Notes under the pieces: generated by a model
The model's input: only the letters and a program-made list of their open reading frames with translations
Databases searched by the model: none
Told to the model about the DNA's origin: nothing
Shown here: piece after piece, positions 34,493 to 42,813 of the stretch
How positions within the stretch are numbered: the stretch's first letter is position 1
How the letters are laid out: every line of letters starts with the position of its first letter
Made by a program: the position numbers and the translations under genes
Source of the DNA: Pontivivens insulae
GTDB lineage: Bacteria > Pseudomonadota > Alphaproteobacteria > Rhodobacterales > Rhodobacteraceae
Direction of reading: 5' to 3'
NCBI RefSeq assembly: GCF_900302495.1
Contig: NZ_OMKW01000002.1
Location: 744,001 to 808,000, forward strand
Length of the DNA stretch: 64,000 nucleotides

Positions 34493-35194
34493 ATGACCGC
34501 TGATCAAACTTCGAGGGGCGCGCATAAAAGCCAGGCGTCCAGCCTCTCCTCCCTCGGCGGCGACGCTACAATTTCGCTGCGACTCGAACAGAGCGGCGCC
34601 CTAGTTGTTAAGCAGTTCGACTTTATCCTCACGCATGGACGGATGCGGCTTTCCTTCAATGAGGATATGCCGCTGGAAGACGTTTTCAGAGACGAGATAG
34701 TTGAAGCCATCGGCTACCTGGTGGCGCGGGTTGGCGACACGTCGCTCTTGAGCGCTCCGGAGTTTGAGGTCGATGCCGGTGGCTGCAATATTTCCGGCGC
34801 AACGATCCTGACGAGCATCGTGAAGGACAACGCCACAGCAATCACCGTCAGATTGCGCGATATTCGCGGCAATGCGATGGAATTGCTGACAAAAAACGTT
34901 GTGCCACCGACCGTTGACGCCGAACTTTTGCAGCGCACGATCGACGATGCGCTCAACCGGATCTACGTGCCATTGCGCAATTTTGACGCCGCTCTTGAGA
35001 GGGCGATGGAAGAGCGCCGTGATGGGGATGTTGACCGGCTTCATGCCCAAATCCTGGCCTTCCGCAGTGAGATTGACACGGTTTGCTTCAATTTCGAGCG
35101 CTTGTTGTCGGAGGAGATAGCGCGGTTGGACAAAGACGGTGAGCTTGGATTGGCACGTCAGGCCAACCTTCGCATTATCCCGCGTGACTCCTGA
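34493..35194 (+). CDS. Unknown protein of the CheB-CheR/receiver cluster
   Basis: This 233-residue soluble protein starts at ATG 34493, preceded by GGAAG. A Ser-rich N-terminal tail (~30 residues) precedes a mixed domain (~30-140) with LRLEQSGALVVKQFDFIL and FEVDAGGCNISGATIL. The C-terminal third is strongly helical (ALERAMEERRDGDVDRLHAQILAF) with coiled-coil character. I do not recognise the family. It is divergent from the CheB-CheR fusion and three bases upstream of the PAS/GAF-like gene, so it probably belongs to the same signalling unit. Confidence 0.7.
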   Translation: MTADQTSRGAHKSQASSLSSLGGDATISLRLEQSGALVVKQFDFILTHGRMRLSFNEDMPLEDVFRDEIVEAIGYLVARVGDTSLLSAPEFEVDAGGCNISGATILTSIVKDNATAITVRLRDIRGNAMELLTKNVVPPTVDAELLQRTIDDALNRIYVPLRNFDAALERAMEERRDGDVDRLHAQILAFRSEIDTVCFNFERLLSEEIARLDKDGELGLARQANLRIIPRDS

Positions 35195-35197
35195 ACG

Positions 35198-36076
35198 TTG
35201 AGCGCTCCACAAGACACGCAAAGTGACCTGGTCGTCACACTCGCGCCAGACCACGCACTAATCGCCCTCGATCAGGATCTGCGTCACATAATCGGGACGG
35301 CTGGCCTGCCGTTGATTGGCGGCGAAAGCACTCGATTATCGGCCCACATGGACGGTGATTTGGTCCATCACCTGCGTAATGCGGTCGGCGTTGTCAGGTA
35401 CGGTGACAGACCAGATGGCTTGGCGGTCGGCACCCATCAGATCTTCGGCGCTGATCGTGATATCTGGATGGAGTGGCACGATCAGATCTGTATCCTAAGG
35501 TTGCAGCCACACGCACCCCGTTTCAGCAATATCCCGGATCCCACAATTGTTCTGAGGGTCCTGCTGTCGCGCCGTCGAAAAGCGCTGGATAGTGCTCAGG
35601 CGCTCGCCAGCCTGGCTTGCCGCAATTTGCGTCGAATATTCAACGCCGATACCGTTTCAGCATTCGCGCTTCATGGAAATCGCGTCGAGTTGCGGGGATG
35701 CAGTTCGATTTTTCCTAACGGATCCGCGGAGCTGGCCGAACGGGTTGATGCCGGAATGATTGCAGAGCAGTTGCGGTACTGCCTGCTGCGCGTTCAGCCG
35801 GAGCAGCATTTTGTTGCCTTTAGGATCCTAGGTCAGGACGAACCACAACTCACGCAAGTGCGACATTTCACGGACCAGCAAGCCTTGCAGCATGACGCGA
35901 TTGCCGCCTTCGGATCCCGTGCGGCGGGACAAGCAGTTCTGTGCGTTCGTGACGAAAGCAAAGTTACCGGAGTGTTTTTTTTCGAGACTTCCGAACCCAT
36001 CGCGCTATCTGCCGACGTGGCGGCGAGCCTCGCGCTTTATGCCGGAATGGAAGAAACAGCGCGCATTTTTCGGTGA
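35198..36076 (+). CDS. PAS/GAF-like sensory protein, family uncertain
   Basis: This 292-residue protein starts at TTG 35198, three bases after the previous stop. Residues ~12-110 (LAPDHALIALDQDLRHIIGT) have the look of a PAS-2 domain of the kind that begins bacteriophytochromes. Residues ~135-290 (ALASLACRNLRRIFNADTVS) look like a GAF domain. The bilin-binding motifs of phytochromes (DIP, PRXSF) are not evident and the protein ends without a kinase, so it would be a degenerate or accessory sensor. The domain reading is by eye and needs profile searches. It is followed 30 bp later by the receiver gene. Confidence 0.5.
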   Translation: MSAPQDTQSDLVVTLAPDHALIALDQDLRHIIGTAGLPLIGGESTRLSAHMDGDLVHHLRNAVGVVRYGDRPDGLAVGTHQIFGADRDIWMEWHDQICILRLQPHAPRFSNIPDPTIVLRVLLSRRRKALDSAQALASLACRNLRRIFNADTVSAFALHGNRVELRGCSSIFPNGSAELAERVDAGMIAEQLRYCLLRVQPEQHFVAFRILGQDEPQLTQVRHFTDQQALQHDAIAAFGSRAAGQAVLCVRDESKVTGVFFFETSEPIALSADVAASLALYAGMEETARIFR

Positions 36077-36106
36077 CCGTTTGCGCCTTGTCAGGGTCGA
36101 GCAAAT

Positions 36107-36565
36107 ATGAGCGAAAACCAGATAACGGTTCTGATACTAGAAGATGATCAGGCCCTCGCGCTGAGCTGGCAGCAAGGATTTGAGGAACACGGCGACCGCG
36201 CCATCATCGCGTCAACCGCGACACAGGCACTTGAGCTTTTGGACAGCACACCGATCGATGTCCTCATCTCCGACATGTATATCTACGTTGGTGACAAACT
36301 GGGCTCCGATGGCGGCGTGAAGCTAATTGGCCTTCTGCGGGCGGCGGGCTCCCCGTCAGAACGGATGGAATTGCCGATTATTGCAATTACCGGGCAGCCT
36401 CAGGATAGCCGGTTCATACCGCCTGTTCTGGAACTTGCGAAATCCCTGGGTGCGGATCTCTGTCTTGAGAAGCCGATCAGTGTTAGCACGCTCGTGCACA
36501 CGACACACGATTTGCTGCGCATTCCACGTGGGGAAGTCGCGCGCTCACGCCGCGACGAAGCGTAG
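36107..36565 (+). CDS. Stand-alone response regulator receiver
   Basis: This 152-residue protein has a single REC domain: acidic pair LEDD at residues 11-14, phospho-acceptor D56 (LISDMY) and the conserved lysine in LEKPIS. The loop after D56 is unusual. Instead of the normal MPxMDG turn it carries a longer IYVGDKLGSDGG stretch. There is no output domain, so it acts through protein contacts, perhaps with the CheB-CheR fusion or the PAS/GAF protein. Its 3' end overlaps the convergent msrB by 21 bp. Confidence 0.9.
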   Translation: MSENQITVLILEDDQALALSWQQGFEEHGDRAIIASTATQALELLDSTPIDVLISDMYIYVGDKLGSDGGVKLIGLLRAAGSPSERMELPIIAITGQPQDSRFIPPVLELAKSLGADLCLEKPISVSTLVHTTHDLLRIPRGEVARSRRDEA

Positions 36566-37030
36566 TGCGACACCGTTGATGCAATGACGCATGCCGGTGG
36601 GCGCCGGTCCGTCTGCGAAGATATGTCCCTGATGTCCGCCACAACGGGCACAATGCACTTCGGTCCGCGTCCCTAGAAAGAAGGACCAATCCTCCTTGGT
36701 CGCGACACGCCCTTCAATGGCCTCCCAAAAACTTGGCCAGCCCGTGCCGCTGTCATATTTCGTGGCGCTCTCGTAAAGCGGGTTGTCGCATCCTGCGCAG
36801 TGAAACGTACCGCTGCGATATTCTTCATTCAGCGGGCTGGAGAACGGACGCTCCGTCGCTTCCTCCCGCAGCACCGCGAATTGGGCCGGGGTCAAGCGCG
36901 CACGCCATGTTTCCTCACTCAACGTAATTTCGAAAGGCCCCTCATCCGCCGTCGCAGGAAGGCCGAGCACGGCGGCCAGTCCGCCCATGGCTACGGTTCC
37001 GGTCAGAAAACTGCGGCGATTCAAGGTCAT
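36545..37030 (-). CDS. msrB: Peptide-methionine (R)-S-oxide reductase, Tat-exported
   Basis: This 161-residue enzyme repairs the R epimer of methionine sulfoxide. The first ~28 residues form a twin-arginine signal (NRRSFLTG), so it works in the periplasm. Zinc cysteines appear as CAGC and CARC, and the catalytic cysteine is C150 in MRHCING. GTGWPSFWEAI and HCARCGGHQGHIF are typical. Monocistronic, it converges on and overlaps the receiver gene. It should protect exported proteins from oxidants. Confidence 0.95.
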   Translation of the reverse strand: MTLNRRSFLTGTVAMGGLAAVLGLPATADEGPFEITLSEETWRARLTPAQFAVLREEATERPFSSPLNEEYRSGTFHCAGCDNPLYESATKYDSGTGWPSFWEAIEGRVATKEDWSFFLGTRTEVHCARCGGHQGHIFADGPAPTGMRHCINGVALRFVAA

Positions 37031-37154
37031 TCTGTGCTCCTGTGCGGTGTGATTGCATATGATTTAGCGTATCAGGCGCCACCTGTGACCCCGCGCTCAC
37101 TGAGTGGTGATGGGCCGTGTGCAGCAAAGGAAGCGATTGTGCCCCGCGCGGATC

Positions 37155-37171
37155 GGTCTTATTTTCTGACC
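37155..37171 (+). promoter_or_regulatory. Possible autoregulatory FadR-type site
   Basis: GGTC (37155-37158) and GACC (37168-37171) form an inverted repeat 14 bp before the regulator's start. It is similar in spirit to GntR/FadR half-sites. The match is short, so confidence is low. Confidence 0.3.
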
Positions 37172-37184
37172 AAAGTGAGGTTAC

Positions 37185-37952
37185 ATGCCCTTCCAGAAGA
37201 TTGAGACAGAACGCGTCGCGGACGCAATCATCCACCAGATTGAAAGCCTGATCCTGCGCGGCGTCTTACAACCGGGGGAGCGCCTGCCGTCGGAGCGGGA
37301 TCTTGCAAGCCGGCTGGGCGCCTCCCGCCCGTCGCTGCGAGAGGCATTGGCACAGTTGGAGGAAAATGGGCTGATCGTCACGCGTGCGGGGTCTGGTGCC
37401 TATGTTGCGGAGGTGCTGGGATCGGCCTTTGCGCCGCCTCTGATCCAGCTCTTTGCAAGTCATGAGGAAGCCTTTTTCGACTATCTGTCTTTCCGGCGGG
37501 ACCTGGAGGGGATGGCGGCGGAGCGCGCGGCAAGGTTTGCGACGCCGACAGATCTTGCCGTCATCAGGGCGGTGTTTGAACGGATGGAAGCAGCACATGG
37601 AGAGCGCAATCCCGACCATGAAGCGACGCTAGATGCGGAATTCCACATGGCCATCGTGGAGGCCGCCCACAATGTTGTCATGATGCATATGATGCGCTCG
37701 ATGTTTGATCTCTTGCGCAACGGCGTGTTCTACAACCGCCAGATCCTGTTCGGAGTTCGGGACACGCGAACGATCCTGCTGGGCCACCACAGGGCCATTC
37801 ATGACGCAATCCAGATGCGCGATCCGTCGGGGGCGCGGAAAGCCTTGGAAGATCACCTGATGTTCATCGAAGATTCAATGCGTGAGCATGTTCGCAGAAC
37901 AGCTCAGGAAGATACGGCCAGATTGCGTCTCGCGCAGATCGAAACGGGCTGA
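37185..37952 (+). CDS. FadR-subfamily GntR transcriptional regulator
   Basis: This 255-residue protein has an N-terminal winged helix (residues ~8-75, with PGERLPSERDLASRLGASRPSLREALAQLEENGLI) and a C-terminal all-helical FCD ligand domain. The FCD metal ligands appear as D...H (DAEFHMAIVEAAHN) and later histidines (LGHHRAIHDAI). Members such as LldR and PdhR respond to lactate, pyruvate or other acids. No cognate pathway genes flank it, so the target is unknown. Autoregulation is plausible from the inverted repeat before its start. Confidence 0.9.
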   Translation: MPFQKIETERVADAIIHQIESLILRGVLQPGERLPSERDLASRLGASRPSLREALAQLEENGLIVTRAGSGAYVAEVLGSAFAPPLIQLFASHEEAFFDYLSFRRDLEGMAAERAARFATPTDLAVIRAVFERMEAAHGERNPDHEATLDAEFHMAIVEAAHNVVMMHMMRSMFDLLRNGVFYNRQILFGVRDTRTILLGHHRAIHDAIQMRDPSGARKALEDHLMFIEDSMREHVRRTAQEDTARLRLAQIETG

Positions 37953-37982
37953 TCCGCGCATCGCAACGAATTTGCCTGATAT

Positions 37983-39095
37983 TCAGAGTCCCAAATGCGC
38001 CGAGACCTGAAAGCTATCAGGGATCGGGTGAGACCGTTCTTCCACAATGCCAGCCGCAACGACCTGCGCGCAGCGATGTGCGACGCCGAAACCAATCTTG
38101 AACCCGCCCAACATCGCATGTAACCGCGGCGCGCCGGGTACCGGGCCAATCATCGGATCGCGGCCATTGGCACGGGGCCGCACGCCCGCCCAACGCGACA
38201 GGACGCCCGCCCGGCCCAACCGGGGGCAGATCGTGCGCGCAGTGTAATGGAGCTCATCAAGCTGCTCATCCGTCGTGCGCCCATCCTCATACTCTCGTTC
38301 GCTGGTCGAACCGACGCCGGTCGTGCCATCGGCATGGGGCACGACGTAGAGGCCCTTGCCCTGAATGACCGGCAAATCGCGGGCGTCGAGATCCAGCAAA
38401 AGCGCCTGCCCCTTTTCACCACGGCCGGGCACCTCCCCAACATGGGGGCGAAGCAGTTCGAACCCGTCGACACCATTTGCGATAACCACATGATCGGCGC
38501 TCAAGTCTTCGCCCGGCAGAAAGACCTGCCCGCGTGACCCTACCCTGGAAACTGGCGCATTCAGGCGCAGAACGCCGCCCCGCGCCTGCAACGCCGCCGC
38601 AAGCGCGGTGATGGTCTGCTTTGGGTAGAGACGCGCGCTCAGATTGTCCTGAACCAGTCCGAACGGGGCCGCCTCTGGCATCAGCCAACGCGGCCAGGCA
38701 TCCCCCGGCAAGACGTTCATCACCTTGTCCTTGGGCCAACGCAAAGCCGCATCAGCGCAGCGCACCCGCGCAAGATCGCGCATATTCTCGTTGAGAAGCG
38801 GTGTAATCCGTCCGCTGGCGCCGTAGCCGGTGGTCAGACCAGTCTCCGCCTCGATCTTCTGCAAAAGCGGGCCCAGCGTCAGAAGAGCCTCAAGCTGAAA
38901 CTGCTTCTTGGGTGTCCAGCGCTCTGGCATGTGGGGGGCGAGTGCGCCAACGATGCCACCGCTGGCACCCGCGCCGATCTCACCCGCAGCCTCCAGAACC
39001 AGAACTGAACGTCCCGTCTTTCGGACCTCAAGCGCCGTGTGCAGGCCAAAGACCCCAGCCCCGATCACGATGACGTCTGCCTGTCCGCTTGCCAC
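37983..39095 (-). CDS. mnmC: FAD-dependent oxidoreductase, MnmC C-terminal-domain homologue
   Basis: This 370-residue D-amino-acid-oxidase-fold protein starts at GTG 39095 behind an AGGAAGG site. The FAD motif is VIVIGAGVFGLHTALE, and RWAGVRPRANGRDPMIGPVP is near the end. In E. coli MnmC this domain removes the carboxymethyl group from cmnm5U34 of tRNA before methylation. Here it is separate, but divergent by 49 bp from a gene for the methyltransferase half. That neighbourhood is the main reason for the assignment; other DAO-family roles remain possible. Confidence 0.78.
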   Translation of the reverse strand: MASGQADVIVIGAGVFGLHTALEVRKTGRSVLVLEAAGEIGAGASGGIVGALAPHMPERWTPKKQFQLEALLTLGPLLQKIEAETGLTTGYGASGRITPLLNENMRDLARVRCADAALRWPKDKVMNVLPGDAWPRWLMPEAAPFGLVQDNLSARLYPKQTITALAAALQARGGVLRLNAPVSRVGSRGQVFLPGEDLSADHVVIANGVDGFELLRPHVGEVPGRGEKGQALLLDLDARDLPVIQGKGLYVVPHADGTTGVGSTSEREYEDGRTTDEQLDELHYTARTICPRLGRAGVLSRWAGVRPRANGRDPMIGPVPGAPRLHAMLGGFKIGFGVAHRCAQVVAAGIVEERSHPIPDSFQVSAHLGL

Positions 39096-39144
39096 CGCAA
39101 ATCCCTTCCTTACTGTCGCCCCAGACTTAAGCGGAGTGGCGCCA

Positions 39145-39810
39145 ATGACAACTGCAAATCCCGATCTGGACTGGCGAGACAATGGAACGCCTGTCTCGAT
39201 CCGCTTTGATGACCCCTATTTCTCGATCCATGACGGTCTTGCTGAAACCTGTCACGTGTTTCTTGACGGGAACCGACTTTCATCACGGCTGGTCGACGGG
39301 TTTCATGTGGCTGAATTGGGCTTTGGCACTGGGCTGAACCTTCTGGCCCTGGCGCGACTGGCAGAGGATCTGAATGTGGAGATCAACTTCACCACGTTCG
39401 AGGCGTACCCCCTTTCACCTTCGGACATGGCCCGTGCGCATGAAAACTGGCCGGAGCTTTCTGACCAAGCTGCGACAATGAGGGCGGCCTACCCCCTCAA
39501 GGGCGGTTCATTCTCTGTCGGCAAAGTCCGTGTCGATCTGAGGCTCGGCATCGCACTGGAAGAACTGCCAGCATGGCATGGAAAAGCCGACGCTTGGTTT
39601 CTCGACGGCTTCAGCCCGGCCCGCAATCCGGAGCTTTGGTCCGAAACGCTGATGGCAGAGGTTGGACGTCATACGATCGCCGGTGGCACCTTCGCAACGT
39701 ATACAAGTGCAGGCCATGTGCGGCGAAGCCTCACGGCTGCTGGTTTTGACGTTCAAAAGCAACCCGGATTTGGCCGTAAGAGAGAGATGAGCACAGGCAT
39801 CCTGTCGTAA
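39145..39810 (+). CDS. mnmD: tRNA U34 5-(methylaminomethyl) methyltransferase, MnmD type
   Basis: This 221-residue protein corresponds to the N-terminal methyltransferase half of MnmC. The SAM motif is HVAELGFGTGLNLLALA, and the diagnostic DGFSPARNPELWSETLM follows. The C-terminus ends KREMSTGIL. The ATG at 39145 has GGAG upstream. It would methylate nm5U34 to mnm5U34 at the wobble base of several tRNAs. Divergent from the FAD-dependent half, it makes a split MnmC system. Confidence 0.9.
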   Translation: MTTANPDLDWRDNGTPVSIRFDDPYFSIHDGLAETCHVFLDGNRLSSRLVDGFHVAELGFGTGLNLLALARLAEDLNVEINFTTFEAYPLSPSDMARAHENWPELSDQAATMRAAYPLKGGSFSVGKVRVDLRLGIALEELPAWHGKADAWFLDGFSPARNPELWSETLMAEVGRHTIAGGTFATYTSAGHVRRSLTAAGFDVQKQPGFGRKREMSTGILS

Positions 39811-39888
39811 TCAAAGATCCCACGTGCTTGGCGGACAAGCGAGTCCTGATAGATGGTTCGCTTGCCCTTTTCGCTGTGACCGCATCGC

Positions 39889-42651
39889 CTACTCGGCGGC
39901 AATTGCACCTTCCGCAGCCTCGACGCGGCAGGCCGAGAACTTGAACTCCGGGATCTTGCCGTAAGGATCGACGGCGTTGTTCGTCAGAATATTTGCGGCC
40001 GCTTCAACATAGGCAAAGGGCAGGAAGACCATGTCGGGCGCCACCGCTCGATCCTGACGCGCCATGATCGTGATCGTGCCGCGACGTGTCGTCAGGCGGA
40101 CATGCCCGCCCGGCGCGACGCCAAGCTTGCGCAACGTTGAGGGGTGTAGTGAGCAGTTTGCCTCAGGCTCCACCGCGTCCAGCACACTGGCCCGCCGCGT
40201 CATTGAACCGGTATGCCAATGCTCAAGCTGACGACCTGTCGTCAGAATATAAGGATAGTCCGCATCCGGCGTCTCTGCCGGTGGAATGACCGAAGCTGGC
40301 GTGAACTTCGCACGGCCTTCTGCACGAGGGAATGCATCCGAGAAAACGACAGCTTCGCCCGGCTGGTCGGGACCATGCACCGGATAGGTCACAGCGTCCT
40401 CACGCTCCAACCGCTCCCACGTAATGTTGTCGAGGCTTTTCATGTTCTGCTTCATCTCAGCGAACACTTCAGAGGGGTGGGTATAGGACCACTCCATCCC
40501 ACACCGCTTTGCAAGCTCGGTGGTGATCCACCAATCCTCTTGCGCTTCACCGGGGGCCGGCACGGCAGCGCGACCCATCTGGACCTGGCGGTTGGTGTTG
40601 GTGACGGTGCCGTTCTTCTCCGCCCACGCAGTTGCGGGCAAGATAACGTCAGCGTAGTTCGCTGTTTCCGTCAGGAAGATATCCTGAACGACGAGGTGGT
40701 CGAGCTTGGCAAGCGCTGCTCGCGCATGTTCCACATCCGGGTCGGACATGGCGGGGTTTTCGCCCAGAATATACATGGCACCGATTTCACCCTGATGCAC
40801 CGCCTCCAGAATTTCGGTGACGGTTAGCCCCTTCTCATTCGAGAAATCACCTGAATTCCAGACATCGGTGAAGGCGGACCGAACGCCATCATCCGTCACG
40901 GTCTGATAGTCCGGTAGGAACATCGGTATGAGCCCCGCATCCGACGCGCCCTGCACGTTGTTCTGGCCGCGCAGCGGGTGCAGACCAGTTCCCGGACGGC
41001 CGACATGGCCGCACATCAACGCTAGCGAAATCAAGCAGCGCGAATTGTCTGTGCCATGGATGTGCTGACTGACGCCCATGCCCCAGAAGATCATGCCCGA
41101 CTTGGCCCCGGCAAAGTCGCGGGCAACGGCGCGCAAGGTCTCGGCATCAATGCCACAAAGCTCGCTCATCTTTTCAGGCGTGAAGCCCTTTAGATGCTCG
41201 ACCTGCGCATCCCAGTTCTCGGTCATCGCGGCAATGTATTGCTGGTCGGCCAGCCCCTCCTTAACGATCACATGCATGATCGCATTGAGCATGGCGACAT
41301 CTGCGCCGGGGCGGAATTGAAGCATGTGTTTCGCATGACGCTTCAACGCCTGCCCGCGCGGATCCATCACAATCAACGTGCCGCCACGCTTGGTGAACTG
41401 CTTGAAATAGGTGGCCGCGACGGGGTGGTTCTCTGTTGGGTTCGCCCCAATGACGATGGCCACGTCCGCATTCTCGATCTCATTGAAGGTCGCGGTGACT
41501 GCCCCCGAACCGACGTTTTCCAACAGCGCCGCGACCGAGGACGCGTGGCAAAGCCGCGTACAGTGGTCGACATTGTTGTGACCGAAGCCTTGCCGGATGA
41601 ACTTCTGGAACAGATAGGCTTCCTCGTTCGAGCATTTGGCAGAACCAAAGCCCGCAACCTCGCGCCCACGACCTTTCAGCCCATCGGCCGCAACGGACAG
41701 CGCCTCTTCCCACGTCGCCTCGCGGAAGACCTCTAGCGGATTGGCGGGATCGACATTCAGGCCCTTCTCTGCCCCGTCGCGCCGGATAAGCGGCTTGGTC
41801 AGGCGGTGATCGTGGTCGATATAGTCAAAGCCGAAGCGTCCCTTCACGCAGAGGCGGTTCTCGTTTGCCGGACCATCTGCGCCATCGACCCAGGCGATCT
41901 TGTCGTCCTTGATCTTGAAGCTCAGCTGGCAGCCCACGCCACAATAAGGACACACGGAATTCACTTCCCGATCATAGGCTTTGCTGTCCCCGATCTGCGC
42001 TTCATTTACGGCTGTTGCAGGCATCAGTGCCCCTGTCGGACAGGCCTGCACACATTCTCCACAGGCCACACAGGTTGAATCGCCCATCGGATCATCGAAG
42101 TCGAACACGATTTTCGCGTCGTGCCCACGCCCCGCCATGCCGATCACATCGTTCACTTGCACTTCGCGGCAGGCCCGAACGCAAAGATTACAGTGGATAC
42201 AGGCATCAAGATTAACCCGCATGGCAACATGAGAGGCATCGAGCAGCGGCACAGCCGTGGCATCCTGCGTCGGAAAGCGGCTGTCCGAGACATCCTGCAT
42301 CTTGGCCATGTCCCAGAAATGGGACGACGCATCATGCGCGACCGACGGCTCGGGCTGATCCGCCGCCAACAGCTCTATCACCGTCTTGCGCGCCTTTTGC
42401 GCCCGGGCGCTTTCGCTCGACACCACCATACCTTCCGAGGGCTGACGGATGCAGGATGCGGCGAGCGTGCGTTCCCCATCAATCTCCACCATGCAGGCGC
42501 GGCAATTGCCGTCGGCGCGGTAGCCCTTCTTGCCAGAATGGCACAGATGCGGAATCGTTGTGCCCTCGCGCTTGGCCACATCCCAGATGCTCTCACCCGC
42601 CTCAGCCTCAACTGAGCGCCCATCCAGCGTGAAAGTGATCTTATCGGTCAT
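39889..42651 (-). CDS. Formate dehydrogenase alpha subunit, Mo/W-bis-MGD, cysteine type
   Basis: This 920-residue protein oxidises formate to CO2. The start is ATG 42651 (MTDKITFTLDG); the open frame upstream is not used. A [2Fe-2S] domain has C37, C50, C53 and C67. Two ferredoxin-type clusters follow (CIHCNLCVRAC and CVACGECVQACP), then an Fe4S4 motif CPYCGVGC. The Mo ligand is C368 in RLCHAS (TGC, not selenocysteine), with the adjacent catalytic His. The C-terminal molybdopterin dinucleotide-binding domain is intact. No beta or gamma subunit lies adjacent, so electrons must pass to a partner encoded elsewhere. modABC is 1.3 kb away. Confidence 0.92.
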   Translation of the reverse strand: MTDKITFTLDGRSVEAEAGESIWDVAKREGTTIPHLCHSGKKGYRADGNCRACMVEIDGERTLAASCIRQPSEGMVVSSESARAQKARKTVIELLAADQPEPSVAHDASSHFWDMAKMQDVSDSRFPTQDATAVPLLDASHVAMRVNLDACIHCNLCVRACREVQVNDVIGMAGRGHDAKIVFDFDDPMGDSTCVACGECVQACPTGALMPATAVNEAQIGDSKAYDREVNSVCPYCGVGCQLSFKIKDDKIAWVDGADGPANENRLCVKGRFGFDYIDHDHRLTKPLIRRDGAEKGLNVDPANPLEVFREATWEEALSVAADGLKGRGREVAGFGSAKCSNEEAYLFQKFIRQGFGHNNVDHCTRLCHASSVAALLENVGSGAVTATFNEIENADVAIVIGANPTENHPVAATYFKQFTKRGGTLIVMDPRGQALKRHAKHMLQFRPGADVAMLNAIMHVIVKEGLADQQYIAAMTENWDAQVEHLKGFTPEKMSELCGIDAETLRAVARDFAGAKSGMIFWGMGVSQHIHGTDNSRCLISLALMCGHVGRPGTGLHPLRGQNNVQGASDAGLIPMFLPDYQTVTDDGVRSAFTDVWNSGDFSNEKGLTVTEILEAVHQGEIGAMYILGENPAMSDPDVEHARAALAKLDHLVVQDIFLTETANYADVILPATAWAEKNGTVTNTNRQVQMGRAAVPAPGEAQEDWWITTELAKRCGMEWSYTHPSEVFAEMKQNMKSLDNITWERLEREDAVTYPVHGPDQPGEAVVFSDAFPRAEGRAKFTPASVIPPAETPDADYPYILTTGRQLEHWHTGSMTRRASVLDAVEPEANCSLHPSTLRKLGVAPGGHVRLTTRRGTITIMARQDRAVAPDMVFLPFAYVEAAANILTNNAVDPYGKIPEFKFSACRVEAAEGAIAAE

Positions 42652-42785
42652 GGCGATCCCCGCAGTTTCCTTTCGAAAACTAAACCATTCCGCAGACGCC
42701 AGCGAAATCCGGTTCGCGACGCGTAGAGAGGTTTTTGCGCCAAGTACATGCGCCAATCGGAAACGCGCGTGTTTCTTCTTGGCCG

Positions 42786-42804
42786 AAATATCCCCGCCGG
42801 AGGC
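42786..42804 (-). repeat. 19-bp 3'-UTR motif, copy 2
   Basis: GCCTCCGGCGGGGATATTT reads on the minus strand 9 bp after the dusA stop and is followed by CGGCCAAGAAGAAA. It is identical to the copy after edd, and both are preceded by ACCTGC within a few bases. Confidence 0.6.
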
Positions 42805-42813
42805 GCAGGTCCG

